Part shown: in pieces, positions 1 to 6,397 of the stretch
Numbering within the stretch: position 1 is the first letter of the stretch
Layout: the number at the start of each line of letters is the position of its first letter
Source of the DNA: Opitutales bacterium
Lineage (GTDB): Bacteria; Verrucomicrobiota; Verrucomicrobiia; Opitutales; JAFGAQ01
Length of the DNA stretch: 7,015 nucleotides
Direction: 5' to 3'
Assembly: GCA_028704125.1 (NCBI GenBank)
Contig: JAQVLM010000167.1
Span: 1 to 7,015, forward strand
Translations under genes and position numbers: made by a program
Notes under the pieces: generated by a model
Databases searched by the model: none
Seen by the model: only the letters and a program-made list of their open reading frames with translations
Told to the model about the DNA's origin: nothing

Positions 1-82
1 CCCCCAATGTGTAACGGGCGTAGCGGAACAACTTGTCCTTGTTGGACATCAGGTGGGTCCGGAATGCAGTTTGGTTGTTCAT
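1..82 (-). CDS. Partial 5' end of a possible sigma-70/ECF-like RNA polymerase sigma factor
   Basis: Reading the minus strand from the ATG at 82-80 gives 27 open codons before the window edge. The peptide contains the run KDKLFRYARYTLG, preceded by a short polar N-terminus. A basic-aromatic run of this kind near residues 15-27 is typical of the start of sigma region 2 in ECF factors (compare the common pattern LYRYALRLLG). Third codon positions are mostly G or C, as in the neighbouring genes, which supports real coding. Upstream in-frame sequence stays open but does not look like protein, so the ATG at 82 is preferred. An in-frame ATG at 49 is an alternative start. No clear Shine-Dalgarno sequence precedes either ATG. 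The gene diverges from the ABC operon. The identification rests on fewer than 30 residues and could be wrong; the core-binding and DNA-binding regions lie outside the window. Confidence 0.42.
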   Translation of the reverse strand, partial: MNNQTAFRTHLMSNKDKLFRYARYTLG

Positions 83-345
83 GAAATCGGATTCATCAGG
101 GTAGACGCATCCTTTGTTCCGATTGTTACAACACCGAGGCGAAAAACTCGATCCCCAACTCAGCCCATCGATTTCGAAAACCGCCCCCCCCTGCTCCGTT
201 TTTGAATACGGAATCGGCACCCCGATCGCACGGGAAAGCAACCGGAAACCAAACAGGCCGCCCGCACCAAATCCCCTCAACCGCTCAATGGAGGCTTGCC
301 CGTTTGATCCCGATCCCTCAGTCTGATAACGATTATCCACCCTCC
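83..345. other. Divergent intergenic region
   Basis: This stretch of about 260 bases lies between the minus-strand sigma-like gene and the plus-strand ABC gene. It must hold the promoters of both, but I cannot point to convincing -35/-10 pairs. It contains a run of eight C residues (184-191) and a small perfect 5-bp hairpin (ATCGG 213-217 with CCGAT 222-226) that has no T tract. The reading frame of the ABC gene stays open back to an ATG at 202, but that extension is proline- and arginine-rich and unlike any ABC protein N-terminus, so I treat it as non-coding. Confidence 0.6.
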
Positions 346-1332
346 ATGTCTGCGTCCCCGCCTCCATACACGATTGCACCGAGCCCGACCGACGATGGGC
401 TGGTTGTCGAAAACCTGCGCGTGGACTACGATAACCTCACCGCTGTCAATGGGGTGAGTTTTCACGTTCCATCCGGGAGCTTGTTTGGGCTCGTTGGCCC
501 GAACGGTGCGGGCAAAACCAGCATCATACGCGTGTTGGCCACCTTGCTGCAGCCAACCTACGGAAGTGTTCGCGCCTTCGGTATCGATATTCTCGACGAC
601 CCTTGGGCCATTCATCCGGTCATCGGATACATGCCGGATCTGGCACCCGTCATCGGAAACCTCAAGGTATTCGAGTTCCTCGAGCATTTTGCAGCGTGTC
701 ACGGACTCAGTGGAGTCGATCGCACGGAGCGGGTCCGGGAGTGCCTGGATCATGTGGGAATGACTGCGCAGCGTTCCGTTTTCTGCAACACCCTTTCCCG
801 CGGGATGATGCAACGGGTCGTCCTCGCCAAAACACTCCTCCATCAACCAAGAATACTGCTGCTCGATGAACCGGCCAGCGGCATGGACCCGCTTGCCCGT
901 ATCGACCTGCGCGATACCCTTCTCGCGCTTGCCCGCAAGGGATGCGTCGTGATTCTGTCGTCCCACATTCTCGCTGATCTCGCAGACATGTGCACCGGTG
1001 TCGCCATCATGCACCTTGGCAAACTCCGATACGTCGGACCATTGGATGGATTCACCGAGGAACCCGGTAAACCCAACGCCCGCCGCACCGTCGAATTCCA
1101 GACAACCCTCGACTCTGCGGACAAAGCACGGGCTTGGCTCTTGGATTCGCCGCTGATCGCGAGCTGGGCACCGATGGCACCCGGAAAATTCGCGGCCACC
1201 TTCGAAGGCGAAGACGCCGAACAGGCAGCGATCCTCCGGCAGATGATCGAAACCGCTGGAATCCAGGTCCTGGGCTTCCGCCGGAAATCTGCCACCTTGG
1301 AGGACATGCTCAAGACCGTTACCCGCTCATGA
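346..1332 (+). CDS. ABC transporter ATP-binding protein (ABC-2 / DrrA-like exporter type)
   Basis: This 328-residue cytoplasmic ATPase should energise the membrane protein encoded next. Motifs in order are Walker A GPNGAGKTS at residues 51-59, a GYMPD motif at 95-98 where the Q-loop Gln is usually found, a variant signature LSRGM at 150-154, Walker B with catalytic Glu ILLLDEP at 170-176 (E175), the D-loop around SGMDP 178-182, and the H-loop SSH at 205-207. The tail (about 235-328) has the short C-terminal domain common in ABC-2 ATPases and ends in a typical ATLEDML stretch. GYMPD and LSRGM recur in one branch of this family and are not signs of decay. I chose the ATG at 346 over the one at 202 because the family fold begins about 18 residues after it and the extra 48 residues look non-coding. 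No Shine-Dalgarno is visible. The stop overlaps the permease start by 4 bases. The substrate cannot be deduced; export is more likely than import because no binding protein is present. Confidence 0.93.
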   Translation: MSASPPPYTIAPSPTDDGLVVENLRVDYDNLTAVNGVSFHVPSGSLFGLVGPNGAGKTSIIRVLATLLQPTYGSVRAFGIDILDDPWAIHPVIGYMPDLAPVIGNLKVFEFLEHFAACHGLSGVDRTERVRECLDHVGMTAQRSVFCNTLSRGMMQRVVLAKTLLHQPRILLLDEPASGMDPLARIDLRDTLLALARKGCVVILSSHILADLADMCTGVAIMHLGKLRYVGPLDGFTEEPGKPNARRTVEFQTTLDSADKARAWLLDSPLIASWAPMAPGKFAATFEGEDAEQAAILRQMIETAGIQVLGFRRKSATLEDMLKTVTRS

Positions 1333-2984
1333 ACGACCTTCCGCCATCCGCACCTTTTGAATCCACTCCCGCATGGGCCTTGTGGAAGAATCCGCTCATG
1401 CTGCGGTTCATCCGCAGCCGCATGCGCCCCCGCACGGCCTTTGCATGGATTCTCGGGGTGCTCATGCTCAGCGGCTTCTTTTTCCTCACCACCTACTATA
1501 CCGCAATCAACCACGGCCTCCTGTCGGCACGCGATGCTGCCCGGGCCGCTGTCCTCCCGATTCTTTTCCTGCAAGGACTCCTCCTCATGCTCATCGCAAC
1601 CGGGAGCGTGGCAGGAGGAGTGGTCGAAGACAAAGTTGCTGGAACGCTCGACTACCAGCGGCTCACCCCCATGGGACCCTTCGCCACTTTGGTTGGCTTT
1701 CTTTTCGGGCTACCCATCCGCGAGTATGTTCTGTTCGCCCTTACCCTTCCTTTCTCGGTGTTTGCGATATGGGTTGGGAAGATCCCGGTTGGAAGCGCGG
1801 CCGCCTACTACGGTGTCTTTCTCAGCGCCTCCATTCTCTATCACCTCACCGGACTGGCCGCCGGGCTCGCCGCCAAGCGCTGGAGGTTCGCCACCCGCCT
1901 GACGCAGGGGATGGTGCTCCTTCTTTATCTGGTCTTGCCGCAATTCTCCCACCTCGGGCTCTATTTTTTCCAGTATCTCACCGTAAGGCCCGTGCTCATG
2001 GATACCATCATTCCATTGGTGCACGAGAGCATGCCGGCGCAAGTATCTGAACTCCATCCCCGGGGACCGGTTCCCTTCTTCGATCTCGAAGTATCGCCCT
2101 TGGTCTTTTCCCTGATCTTGCAAGGCTTGCTCTCCCTGATGTTCCTGACCATCTGCGTCCGCAAATGGCGGGACGCGGAATGCCATGTTCTCAGCAAAGC
2201 CCAGTCCCTGACAGTGTTCGTGTTGCTCGCCACCCTTGCATTGGGTACTATTTGGCCGGTCATCACCGGAAACACCGAACTCACCCTTCCGATCCTCGGA
2301 ACCATGTCAGGCGCCCGGATCCCCCCTGAGGTAGCGGCCACTCTTCCGCTTCTCCTCTCGTGCTTCCTTCTCCTCAGCGCCATGGTGCTGATCAGCATCG
2401 CCACGCCAACCCATGGAGAGATCCTCAAAGGTTGGCGGCATACCTACCAAAAGAACCGGTGGCTGCTCTCTCCAATGCGCGACGAAGCCCCGTCGGGTTG
2501 GTTTGCGCTGGCAATCGCTTTCGTGGCGGCCTTCGCGCTCACCACCGAGATGCGGGCCCTTCACCTCAATGGCATCCTGGCTTTTGAATTGCTCGATTGG
2601 ACCCAATGGATCGGCATCCCGCTCGCACTGGTTGTGCCCATCCTTGTCTTTCATGCCACTATCAGCCTCATCGAGCCGGGCCGCACCGCCACCTACCTGA
2701 TGCTGGTATGGGGACTACCCTGCCTGATCGGGATCTTCGTCTCCGCTGCTTTAAGCTGGCACGAAACCGCCATCTACATAGGCGCCCTTTCTCCGGTATC
2801 CCACCTCCTCTACGCAGCGACCCGCATCATCCCCTTCGACCCCGAAAGTCATCCTCTTGCTTTCTGGAATACCACCGGACGTGCCCTTTGGATCGGGCTG
2901 AGCCTGCACACCCTTTCATGGTTTGCGATTTCCTTCGCATTCTTCCGCAAACACCATCGCCTCAAAAAACAGGCCAAAAACTGA
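1329..2984 (+). CDS. ABC-2-type transporter permease, multi-spanning inner-membrane protein
   Basis: This 551-residue, very hydrophobic protein is the membrane partner of the upstream ATPase. About 12 probable membrane segments can be seen, near residues 38-58, 74-92, 117-147, 155-182, 195-218, 256-276, 292-312, 337-357, 390-406, 428-446, 452-474 and 517-538. The region after the second segment (VVEDKVAGTLDYQRLTPM, residues 98-115) matches the cytoplasmic coupling motif of ABC-2 permeases (E.k..GTL...rLTP), which is the main evidence for the family. It is longer than the usual 250-400-residue, six-helix ABC-2 subunit, so it may supply both membrane halves in one chain. The ATG at 1329 overlaps the ATPase stop codon (ATGA), implying translational coupling. 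An upstream in-frame ATG at 1134 lies inside the ATPase gene and would add Arg-rich shadow sequence. The C-terminus is strongly basic (KHHRLKKQAKN), consistent with a cytoplasmic end. The transported substrate is unknown. Confidence 0.88.
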   Translation: MNDLPPSAPFESTPAWALWKNPLMLRFIRSRMRPRTAFAWILGVLMLSGFFFLTTYYTAINHGLLSARDAARAAVLPILFLQGLLLMLIATGSVAGGVVEDKVAGTLDYQRLTPMGPFATLVGFLFGLPIREYVLFALTLPFSVFAIWVGKIPVGSAAAYYGVFLSASILYHLTGLAAGLAAKRWRFATRLTQGMVLLLYLVLPQFSHLGLYFFQYLTVRPVLMDTIIPLVHESMPAQVSELHPRGPVPFFDLEVSPLVFSLILQGLLSLMFLTICVRKWRDAECHVLSKAQSLTVFVLLATLALGTIWPVITGNTELTLPILGTMSGARIPPEVAATLPLLLSCFLLLSAMVLISIATPTHGEILKGWRHTYQKNRWLLSPMRDEAPSGWFALAIAFVAAFALTTEMRALHLNGILAFELLDWTQWIGIPLALVVPILVFHATISLIEPGRTATYLMLVWGLPCLIGIFVSAALSWHETAIYIGALSPVSHLLYAATRIIPFDPESHPLAFWNTTGRALWIGLSLHTLSWFAISFAFFRKHHRLKKQAKN

Positions 2985-2996
2985 CCCTTCATCCAG

Positions 2997-5201
2997 ATGA
3001 AATCGAAGACCCCTACCCTTCTTTTCTTCCTCGCCTTCGCCTTGGGGTGCACCTGCGCTTCCCAGCTCTCCGCCCAAACCGGCAAAGGAGACTTCCTCGA
3101 CCCGGATCTCCCCACCGACAAGAGGGTGGCTGATCTGATCTCGAAACTGACGCTCGAGGAGAAAATCGCCCAACTGCTCCACGACGCACCTGCCATCGAG
3201 CGCCTCGGGATCCCAGCCTACGACTGGTGGAACGAAGCCCTGCACGGCGTCGCCCGCTCCGGCAGGGCCACCGTCTTCCCACAGGTCATCGGCCTGGGTG
3301 CCACCTTCGATGAAACCCTCCTTCACCGTATCGCCACCGCAATTTCCGATGAGGCACGTGCAAAATTCAACGCCGCCAGGGCACTGGGCAATCGCGACCG
3401 CTATCCCGGCCTCACCTTCTGGTCGCCCAACATCAACATCTTCCGGGATCCGCGCTGGGGCCGTGGGATGGAAACCTTTGGCGAAGACCCTTACCTGACC
3501 GGGATCCTCGGCTCCGCCTTTGTTCACGGCATGCAGGGCGAAGATCCCCGCTACCTGAAAACCGCAGCCTGCGCCAAACACTATGCAGTCCACTCCGGAC
3601 CGGAAGCACAGCGTCATTCGTTCGACGCACACCCGCCGCGCAAAGACCTTTGGGAATCCTATCTTCCGGCCTTTGAGAAGCTCATCGTGGAGGCAAAAGT
3701 TGAGGGGGTGATGTGTGCTTACAACGCCGTGTTCGGTGCTCCATGCTGTTCGAGCGAGTTCCTATTGGCAGATATTCTACAAACCCGATGGGGCTTCGAG
3801 GGCTACATCGTCTCGGATTGTTGGGCCATTCAGGATTTCCACCAGAACCACAAGATTACGGCGGACGCCGCCGAGTCCGCCGCGAAGGCGATCAAGAGCG
3901 GCGTACACCTCAACTGCGGAGAAGCATTCCGTTCACTGGGGGCCGCTATCGACCGCGGCATCATCTTCGAAAGGGAGATTGACCAGGCGCTGGCCAAGCT
4001 CCTCCGCACGCGATTCCGCCTGGGACTCTTCGACCCGATCGACAAGGTCTCGTTCAACCGCATCTCGCCGGATGTCGTCGGCTCCGAAGCGCACATCCGA
4101 CTCGCACGCGAAGCCGCCGCGCAATCCATCGTGCTCCTCAAAAACGATGGTGTTCTTCCCCTGTCGGCAGACCTGCCGGATCTGCTGGTTGCAGGTCCGC
4201 TTGCGGCACATGCCGAGGCACTCCTCGGCAACTACCATGGATTGTCCGGCAATCTCGTGACCCCACTCGAAGGGATCACCGCCAGAGTCAATGCGGCTAC
4301 CAGCGTCCAATACGTCCACGGATTTCCGCTCCTCCCGATCGATGATCAGTATCCGGACGGACTGATCCGCATGGCCCGCCAGTCTCCGGTGACCATTGTC
4401 GTCTTGGGCTCCAGTCCACTTCTCGAAGGCGAAGAGGGAGAATCGATCCTATCCAGAAACCAGGGAGACCGCATCGATCTCAACATCCCGGGAAATCAGC
4501 TTGAATACCTGCGCATGATCCGGAAGGACAACCCCAACAAAATCATCACGGTGGTGATGGGCGGAGGCCCCATGCTCCTGAACGAGGTACATGAACTGTC
4601 CGATGCCGTCCTCTTCGCCTGGTATCCGGGAGAACAAGGTGGAAACGCGATCGCGGATGTCCTTTTCGGCGATGTGAATCCATCGGGCCGCCTGCCCATT
4701 ACCTTCCCCATGATCGCCGACGATCTGCCTCCTTTCGACTCCTACACCATGAACGGCCGGACCTACCGGTACGCCACGGCCACTCCGATGTATCCGTTTG
4801 GATTCGGCCTTTCCTACAGCCAATTCACCTACGCTTCGATCGGCCTCAACCGCATGTCATTCGCGGAAAAAGACCCCGTCCGCGTCAGCTTTCTGGTGGA
4901 AAATACCAGCGAGATCGAGGGCGAGGAAGTGGTTCAGGTCTACCTGCATTGCATCGAGGCCCCCTTTGAGGTGCCGCAGGAGAGCCTAGTCGCCGTTCGC
5001 CGGGTTCGTCTCAAACCCGGTCAAACAACCAAAGTCAATGTGGAGTTGGACTCCGATACCTTCCTCATGCACAATCAGCGGGGAGAAAAAGTATTTGTTC
5101 CCGGCGAGTTCCGCATCACGGTCGGCGGAGCTGCTCCCGGCCCCAGAGGAGTCGCGCTCGGATCGCCGGAATCCCTCTCCATTGTCCTGTCACGGGAGTA
5201 G
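2997..5201 (+). CDS. Glycoside hydrolase family 3, beta-xylosidase / beta-glucosidase type, secreted
   Basis: This 734-residue enzyme should hydrolyse non-reducing-end beta-linked sugars from oligosaccharides by a retaining mechanism. Residues 1-26 form a signal peptide (basic start, hydrophobic LLFFLAFALG, likely cut after LSA), so the enzyme acts outside the cytoplasm. The GH3 N-terminal barrel spans roughly 36-345, with EALHGVA (80-86), FRDPRWGRG (149-157), KHYAVHSG (194-201) and the nucleophile D274 in IVSDCWAI. The alpha/beta-sandwich domain spans roughly 375-610 and carries GSSPLLEGEEGE (471-482), where E477-E480 are candidates for the acid/base, and the FGFGLSYSQF motif at 601-610. A fibronectin-III-like domain follows, about 628-712. 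EALHGVA and SDC resemble beta-xylosidase/arabinofuranosidase-type GH3 enzymes, but beta-glucosidase activity is equally possible. There is no PA14 insertion, and the length is normal for the family. The start lies 12 bases after the permease stop and lacks a Shine-Dalgarno, which suggests transcription with the transporter. FALGC could be misread as a lipobox, but position -3 is Ala. Confidence 0.95.
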   Translation: MKSKTPTLLFFLAFALGCTCASQLSAQTGKGDFLDPDLPTDKRVADLISKLTLEEKIAQLLHDAPAIERLGIPAYDWWNEALHGVARSGRATVFPQVIGLGATFDETLLHRIATAISDEARAKFNAARALGNRDRYPGLTFWSPNINIFRDPRWGRGMETFGEDPYLTGILGSAFVHGMQGEDPRYLKTAACAKHYAVHSGPEAQRHSFDAHPPRKDLWESYLPAFEKLIVEAKVEGVMCAYNAVFGAPCCSSEFLLADILQTRWGFEGYIVSDCWAIQDFHQNHKITADAAESAAKAIKSGVHLNCGEAFRSLGAAIDRGIIFEREIDQALAKLLRTRFRLGLFDPIDKVSFNRISPDVVGSEAHIRLAREAAAQSIVLLKNDGVLPLSADLPDLLVAGPLAAHAEALLGNYHGLSGNLVTPLEGITARVNAATSVQYVHGFPLLPIDDQYPDGLIRMARQSPVTIVVLGSSPLLEGEEGESILSRNQGDRIDLNIPGNQLEYLRMIRKDNPNKIITVVMGGGPMLLNEVHELSDAVLFAWYPGEQGGNAIADVLFGDVNPSGRLPITFPMIADDLPPFDSYTMNGRTYRYATATPMYPFGFGLSYSQFTYASIGLNRMSFAEKDPVRVSFLVENTSEIEGEEVVQVYLHCIEAPFEVPQESLVAVRRVRLKPGQTTKVNVELDSDTFLMHNQRGEKVFVPGEFRITVGGAAPGPRGVALGSPESLSIVLSRE

Positions 5202-5209
5202 CGTCACAA

Positions 5210-5234
5210 CCCCATTTGGGGACATCCGGGGACA
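5210..5234. repeat. GGGGACA direct repeat with small C/G hairpin
   Basis: GGGGACA occurs at 5218-5224 and again at 5228-5234, and the first copy is preceded by CCCC, giving a short inverted repeat. GGGGACA-type palindromic units occur in some bacteria as REP elements linked to Y1 (RAYT) transposases. I infer only that this may be a degenerate unit of that kind; two heptamers could also arise by chance. No transposase is present in the window. Confidence 0.25.
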
Positions 5235-5341
5235 GCGGGATCGCTTCTCAAGTCACTTGCACCCGGATTATCCGACAATGAATCTGTGCAGAATACGGTT
5301 TGAACTCAGGATTGGCATGTTCTTAGCTTGAGTTTGCAACC

Positions 5342-5373
5342 GTAATCAGGGATGATGGGTCATTTCCTATTAC
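5342..5373 (+). promoter_or_regulatory. Possible leader stem-loop upstream of the first porin gene
   Basis: GTAAT (5342-5346) can pair with ATTAC (5369-5373). After a 2x2 internal loop, GGGATGA (5349-5355) can pair with TCATTTC (5360-5366), with two G-U pairs, around a TGGG loop. The structure ends 33 bases before the porin ATG. It is AU-rich and modest in stability, so chance pairing is possible. If it lies in the transcript it could protect the mRNA or regulate porin translation. Confidence 0.22.
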
Positions 5374-5406
5374 TCTCTCAACAAACAAACAGACGCTTAG
5401 ACAGCT

Positions 5407-6111
5407 ATGAATATCAAGATCCTCACCGCCGCAGCTACCACGCTCATCTGCAGTGCGCTCTTCGCTCAGGAAGAAACATCCCTGACGTTGTCCACCGCAT
5501 TCAACAGCGACTACTACTTCCGCGGCACGCAGCTCGCGGATTCGTTCATTGAAACCGCGGTCGATTACACCTACGGGGATTTCTACGCCGGACTCTGGTA
5601 TGCATCCCCATTTGAAGCGGTCGATTCGGACTTGGGCGCTTACTACGCCAACGAACTCGACATCTTCGCCGGCTATGGCATCGCGGTCAACGACCTGATG
5701 TCCGTCGATCTGGGAGTCACCGCCTACTATTATCCGGAACTGCCTTCGGACGACAACCCGACATGGGAACCGTACGTGGGCGTTGCCTTCGATACCACCC
5801 TCTCCCCAACGGCCTACGTTTACTACGATGTGACCTTGGAAATCTGGGCATTCGAAGGCGGGGTATCCTACAGCTTCCCGATGGAAGATGAATCGGCAAG
5901 CTTCGACGTCGAAGCCAAGGCCGGTTACGTATCTCCTGACGAAGGTGATGGCGGATTCTACTTCAATCTTGCTGCGAACTATGTCTACAGCATCACCGAC
6001 ACAGCCAGCGCCAAACTCGGTGTAGCCTACACGGATGGCGACTCCGAACTGTCCGGCGGCAATTGGGACAACGGGTTCTGCTTCACCGGCGGACTCTCGA
6101 TCGGATTCTGA
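5407..6111 (+). CDS. TorF-like putative outer-membrane porin (TIGR02001/Gcw_chp-type), copy 1
   Basis: This 234-residue predicted outer-membrane beta-barrel has a signal peptide at residues 1-20 (cleavage probably after LFA) and then alternating aromatic/polar strands with short Asp/Gly turns. The segment SDYYFRG (34-40), followed by a YGDFYAGLW strand (56-64) and an ELDIFAGYG strand (83-91), is the pattern of the TorF/Gcw_chp family, whose members typically read tDYrFRG early and YaG.w later. The chain ends in phenylalanine (GGLSIGF), as expected for a C-terminal barrel signal recognised by the Bam machinery. Family function is poorly defined; passive solute passage is the usual assumption. 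The ATG at 5407 directly precedes the signal peptide, and its leader is A/C-rich with no Shine-Dalgarno. The gene ends 33 bases before a strong terminator. A partial paralogue follows. Co-regulation with the upstream GH3 gene is not shown. Confidence is high for a barrel protein and moderate for the exact family. Confidence 0.8.
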   Translation: MNIKILTAAATTLICSALFAQEETSLTLSTAFNSDYYFRGTQLADSFIETAVDYTYGDFYAGLWYASPFEAVDSDLGAYYANELDIFAGYGIAVNDLMSVDLGVTAYYYPELPSDDNPTWEPYVGVAFDTTLSPTAYVYYDVTLEIWAFEGGVSYSFPMEDESASFDVEAKAGYVSPDEGDGGFYFNLAANYVYSITDTASAKLGVAYTDGDSELSGGNWDNGFCFTGGLSIGF

Positions 6112-6144
6112 TTCTTCAAGACGTAGCGAACCGTTTTTTACAGC

Positions 6145-6184
6145 AACCCGATTCCGATTCATCCGGAATCGGGTTTTTCTTTTT
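6145..6184 (+). terminator. Rho-independent terminator after the first porin gene
   Basis: AACCCGATTCCG (6145-6156) pairs perfectly over 12 bp with CGGAATCGGGTT (6164-6175) around a 7-base loop. The right arm runs into a T-rich tail at 6174-6184 that is interrupted by a single C. It lies 33 bases after the porin stop, in the right orientation to end that transcript. It separates the two paralogues into different transcription units, unless there is read-through. Confidence 0.93.
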
Positions 6185-6397
6185 CTGCGCAGGTCAATGC
6201 CAGCCCGACGCCTCAGCAATCCGGGTTACGCCGCCCGTTGAATGGGATATTTTCAAAAACCTGCACCGCCCCAACGCATCAAACATGGGCAATTGTGAAG
6301 AAAATGCTTGTGCCCGCACGCAGCTTTTGGGTTGTATTGTCCGGGCTGTTTCCGCACAATAGTCCTCCAATTCTAACAACCCAACTATCTGCAGATA
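6185..6397. other. Intergenic region between the tandem porin genes
   Basis: These 213 bases carry no gene on either strand that I can support. They should contain the promoter and leader of the second porin gene because a strong terminator lies just upstream. The middle is more AT-rich (around 6238-6265), but I could not fix a -35/-10 pair. The right end holds a long inverted repeat (listed separately) and a Shine-Dalgarno-free A/C-rich stretch before the ATG. Confidence 0.5.
6327..6384 (+). promoter_or_regulatory. Nested inverted repeat / leader stem-loop upstream of the second porin gene
   Basis: TTGGGTTGT (6327-6335) is a perfect 9-bp inverted match to ACAACCCAA (6376-6384). Inside it, ATTGT (6336-6340) matches ACAAT (6356-6360) and CGG (6342-6344) matches CCG (6352-6354), so a two-tier hairpin with a 15-base one-sided bulge can form. 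The right arm ends 13 bases before the ATG at 6398. It is not a terminator because no T tract follows. It could be an mRNA leader structure that gates translation or a protein-binding palindrome. Whether it is transcribed is unknown. Confidence 0.35.

Larger units (their letters stand above)
5202..5406. other. Intergenic region between the GH3 gene and the first porin gene
   Basis: These 205 bases hold no gene. Just after the GH3 stop there is a short 4-bp hairpin (CCCC/GGGG, 5210-5221) with no T-run, so I see no convincing terminator for the operon. The region must carry the leader, and probably the promoter, of the first porin gene. TTGAAC at 5300-5305 is a possible -35 element, but no good -10 stands at the right distance. 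The last 30 bases before the porin ATG are rich in A and C and carry no Shine-Dalgarno. Confidence 0.5.

Noticed and set aside
114..326. Small 70-codon plus-strand open frame in the divergent region
   Set aside because: It is Pro/Ser/Asn-rich with no recognisable pattern, shares the region with another spurious frame and has no ribosome binding site.
303..332. Possible promoter (TTTGAT ... GATAAC) before the ATPase gene
   Set aside because: The -35 match is poor and the spacing is 16 bases, so it is not distinguishable from chance.
202..345. 48-residue N-terminal extension of the ATPase
   Set aside because: Composition is unlike an ABC N-terminus, and the ATG at 346 fits the normal domain start.
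1134..1328. 65-residue N-terminal extension of the permease
   Set aside because: It lies wholly inside the ATPase gene in another frame and is Arg-rich. The ATGA overlap at 1329 is the standard coupled start.
3036..3056. Lipoprotein signal (FALGC) in the GH3 enzyme
   Set aside because: The residue at -3 is Ala rather than Leu/Val/Ile, and a normal signal peptidase I site (LSA) follows. Surface anchoring is not excluded but is less likely.
5210..5221. Hairpin CCCC-ATTT-GGGG as terminator of the operon
   Set aside because: It has only 4 bp of stem and no T tract.
5323..6219. Long open frame of 298 codons on the minus strand across the first porin gene
   Set aside because: It lies antisense to a gene with signal peptide, barrel pattern and terminator. 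Its product has no signal or recognisable motif and is a by-product of GC-rich third positions.
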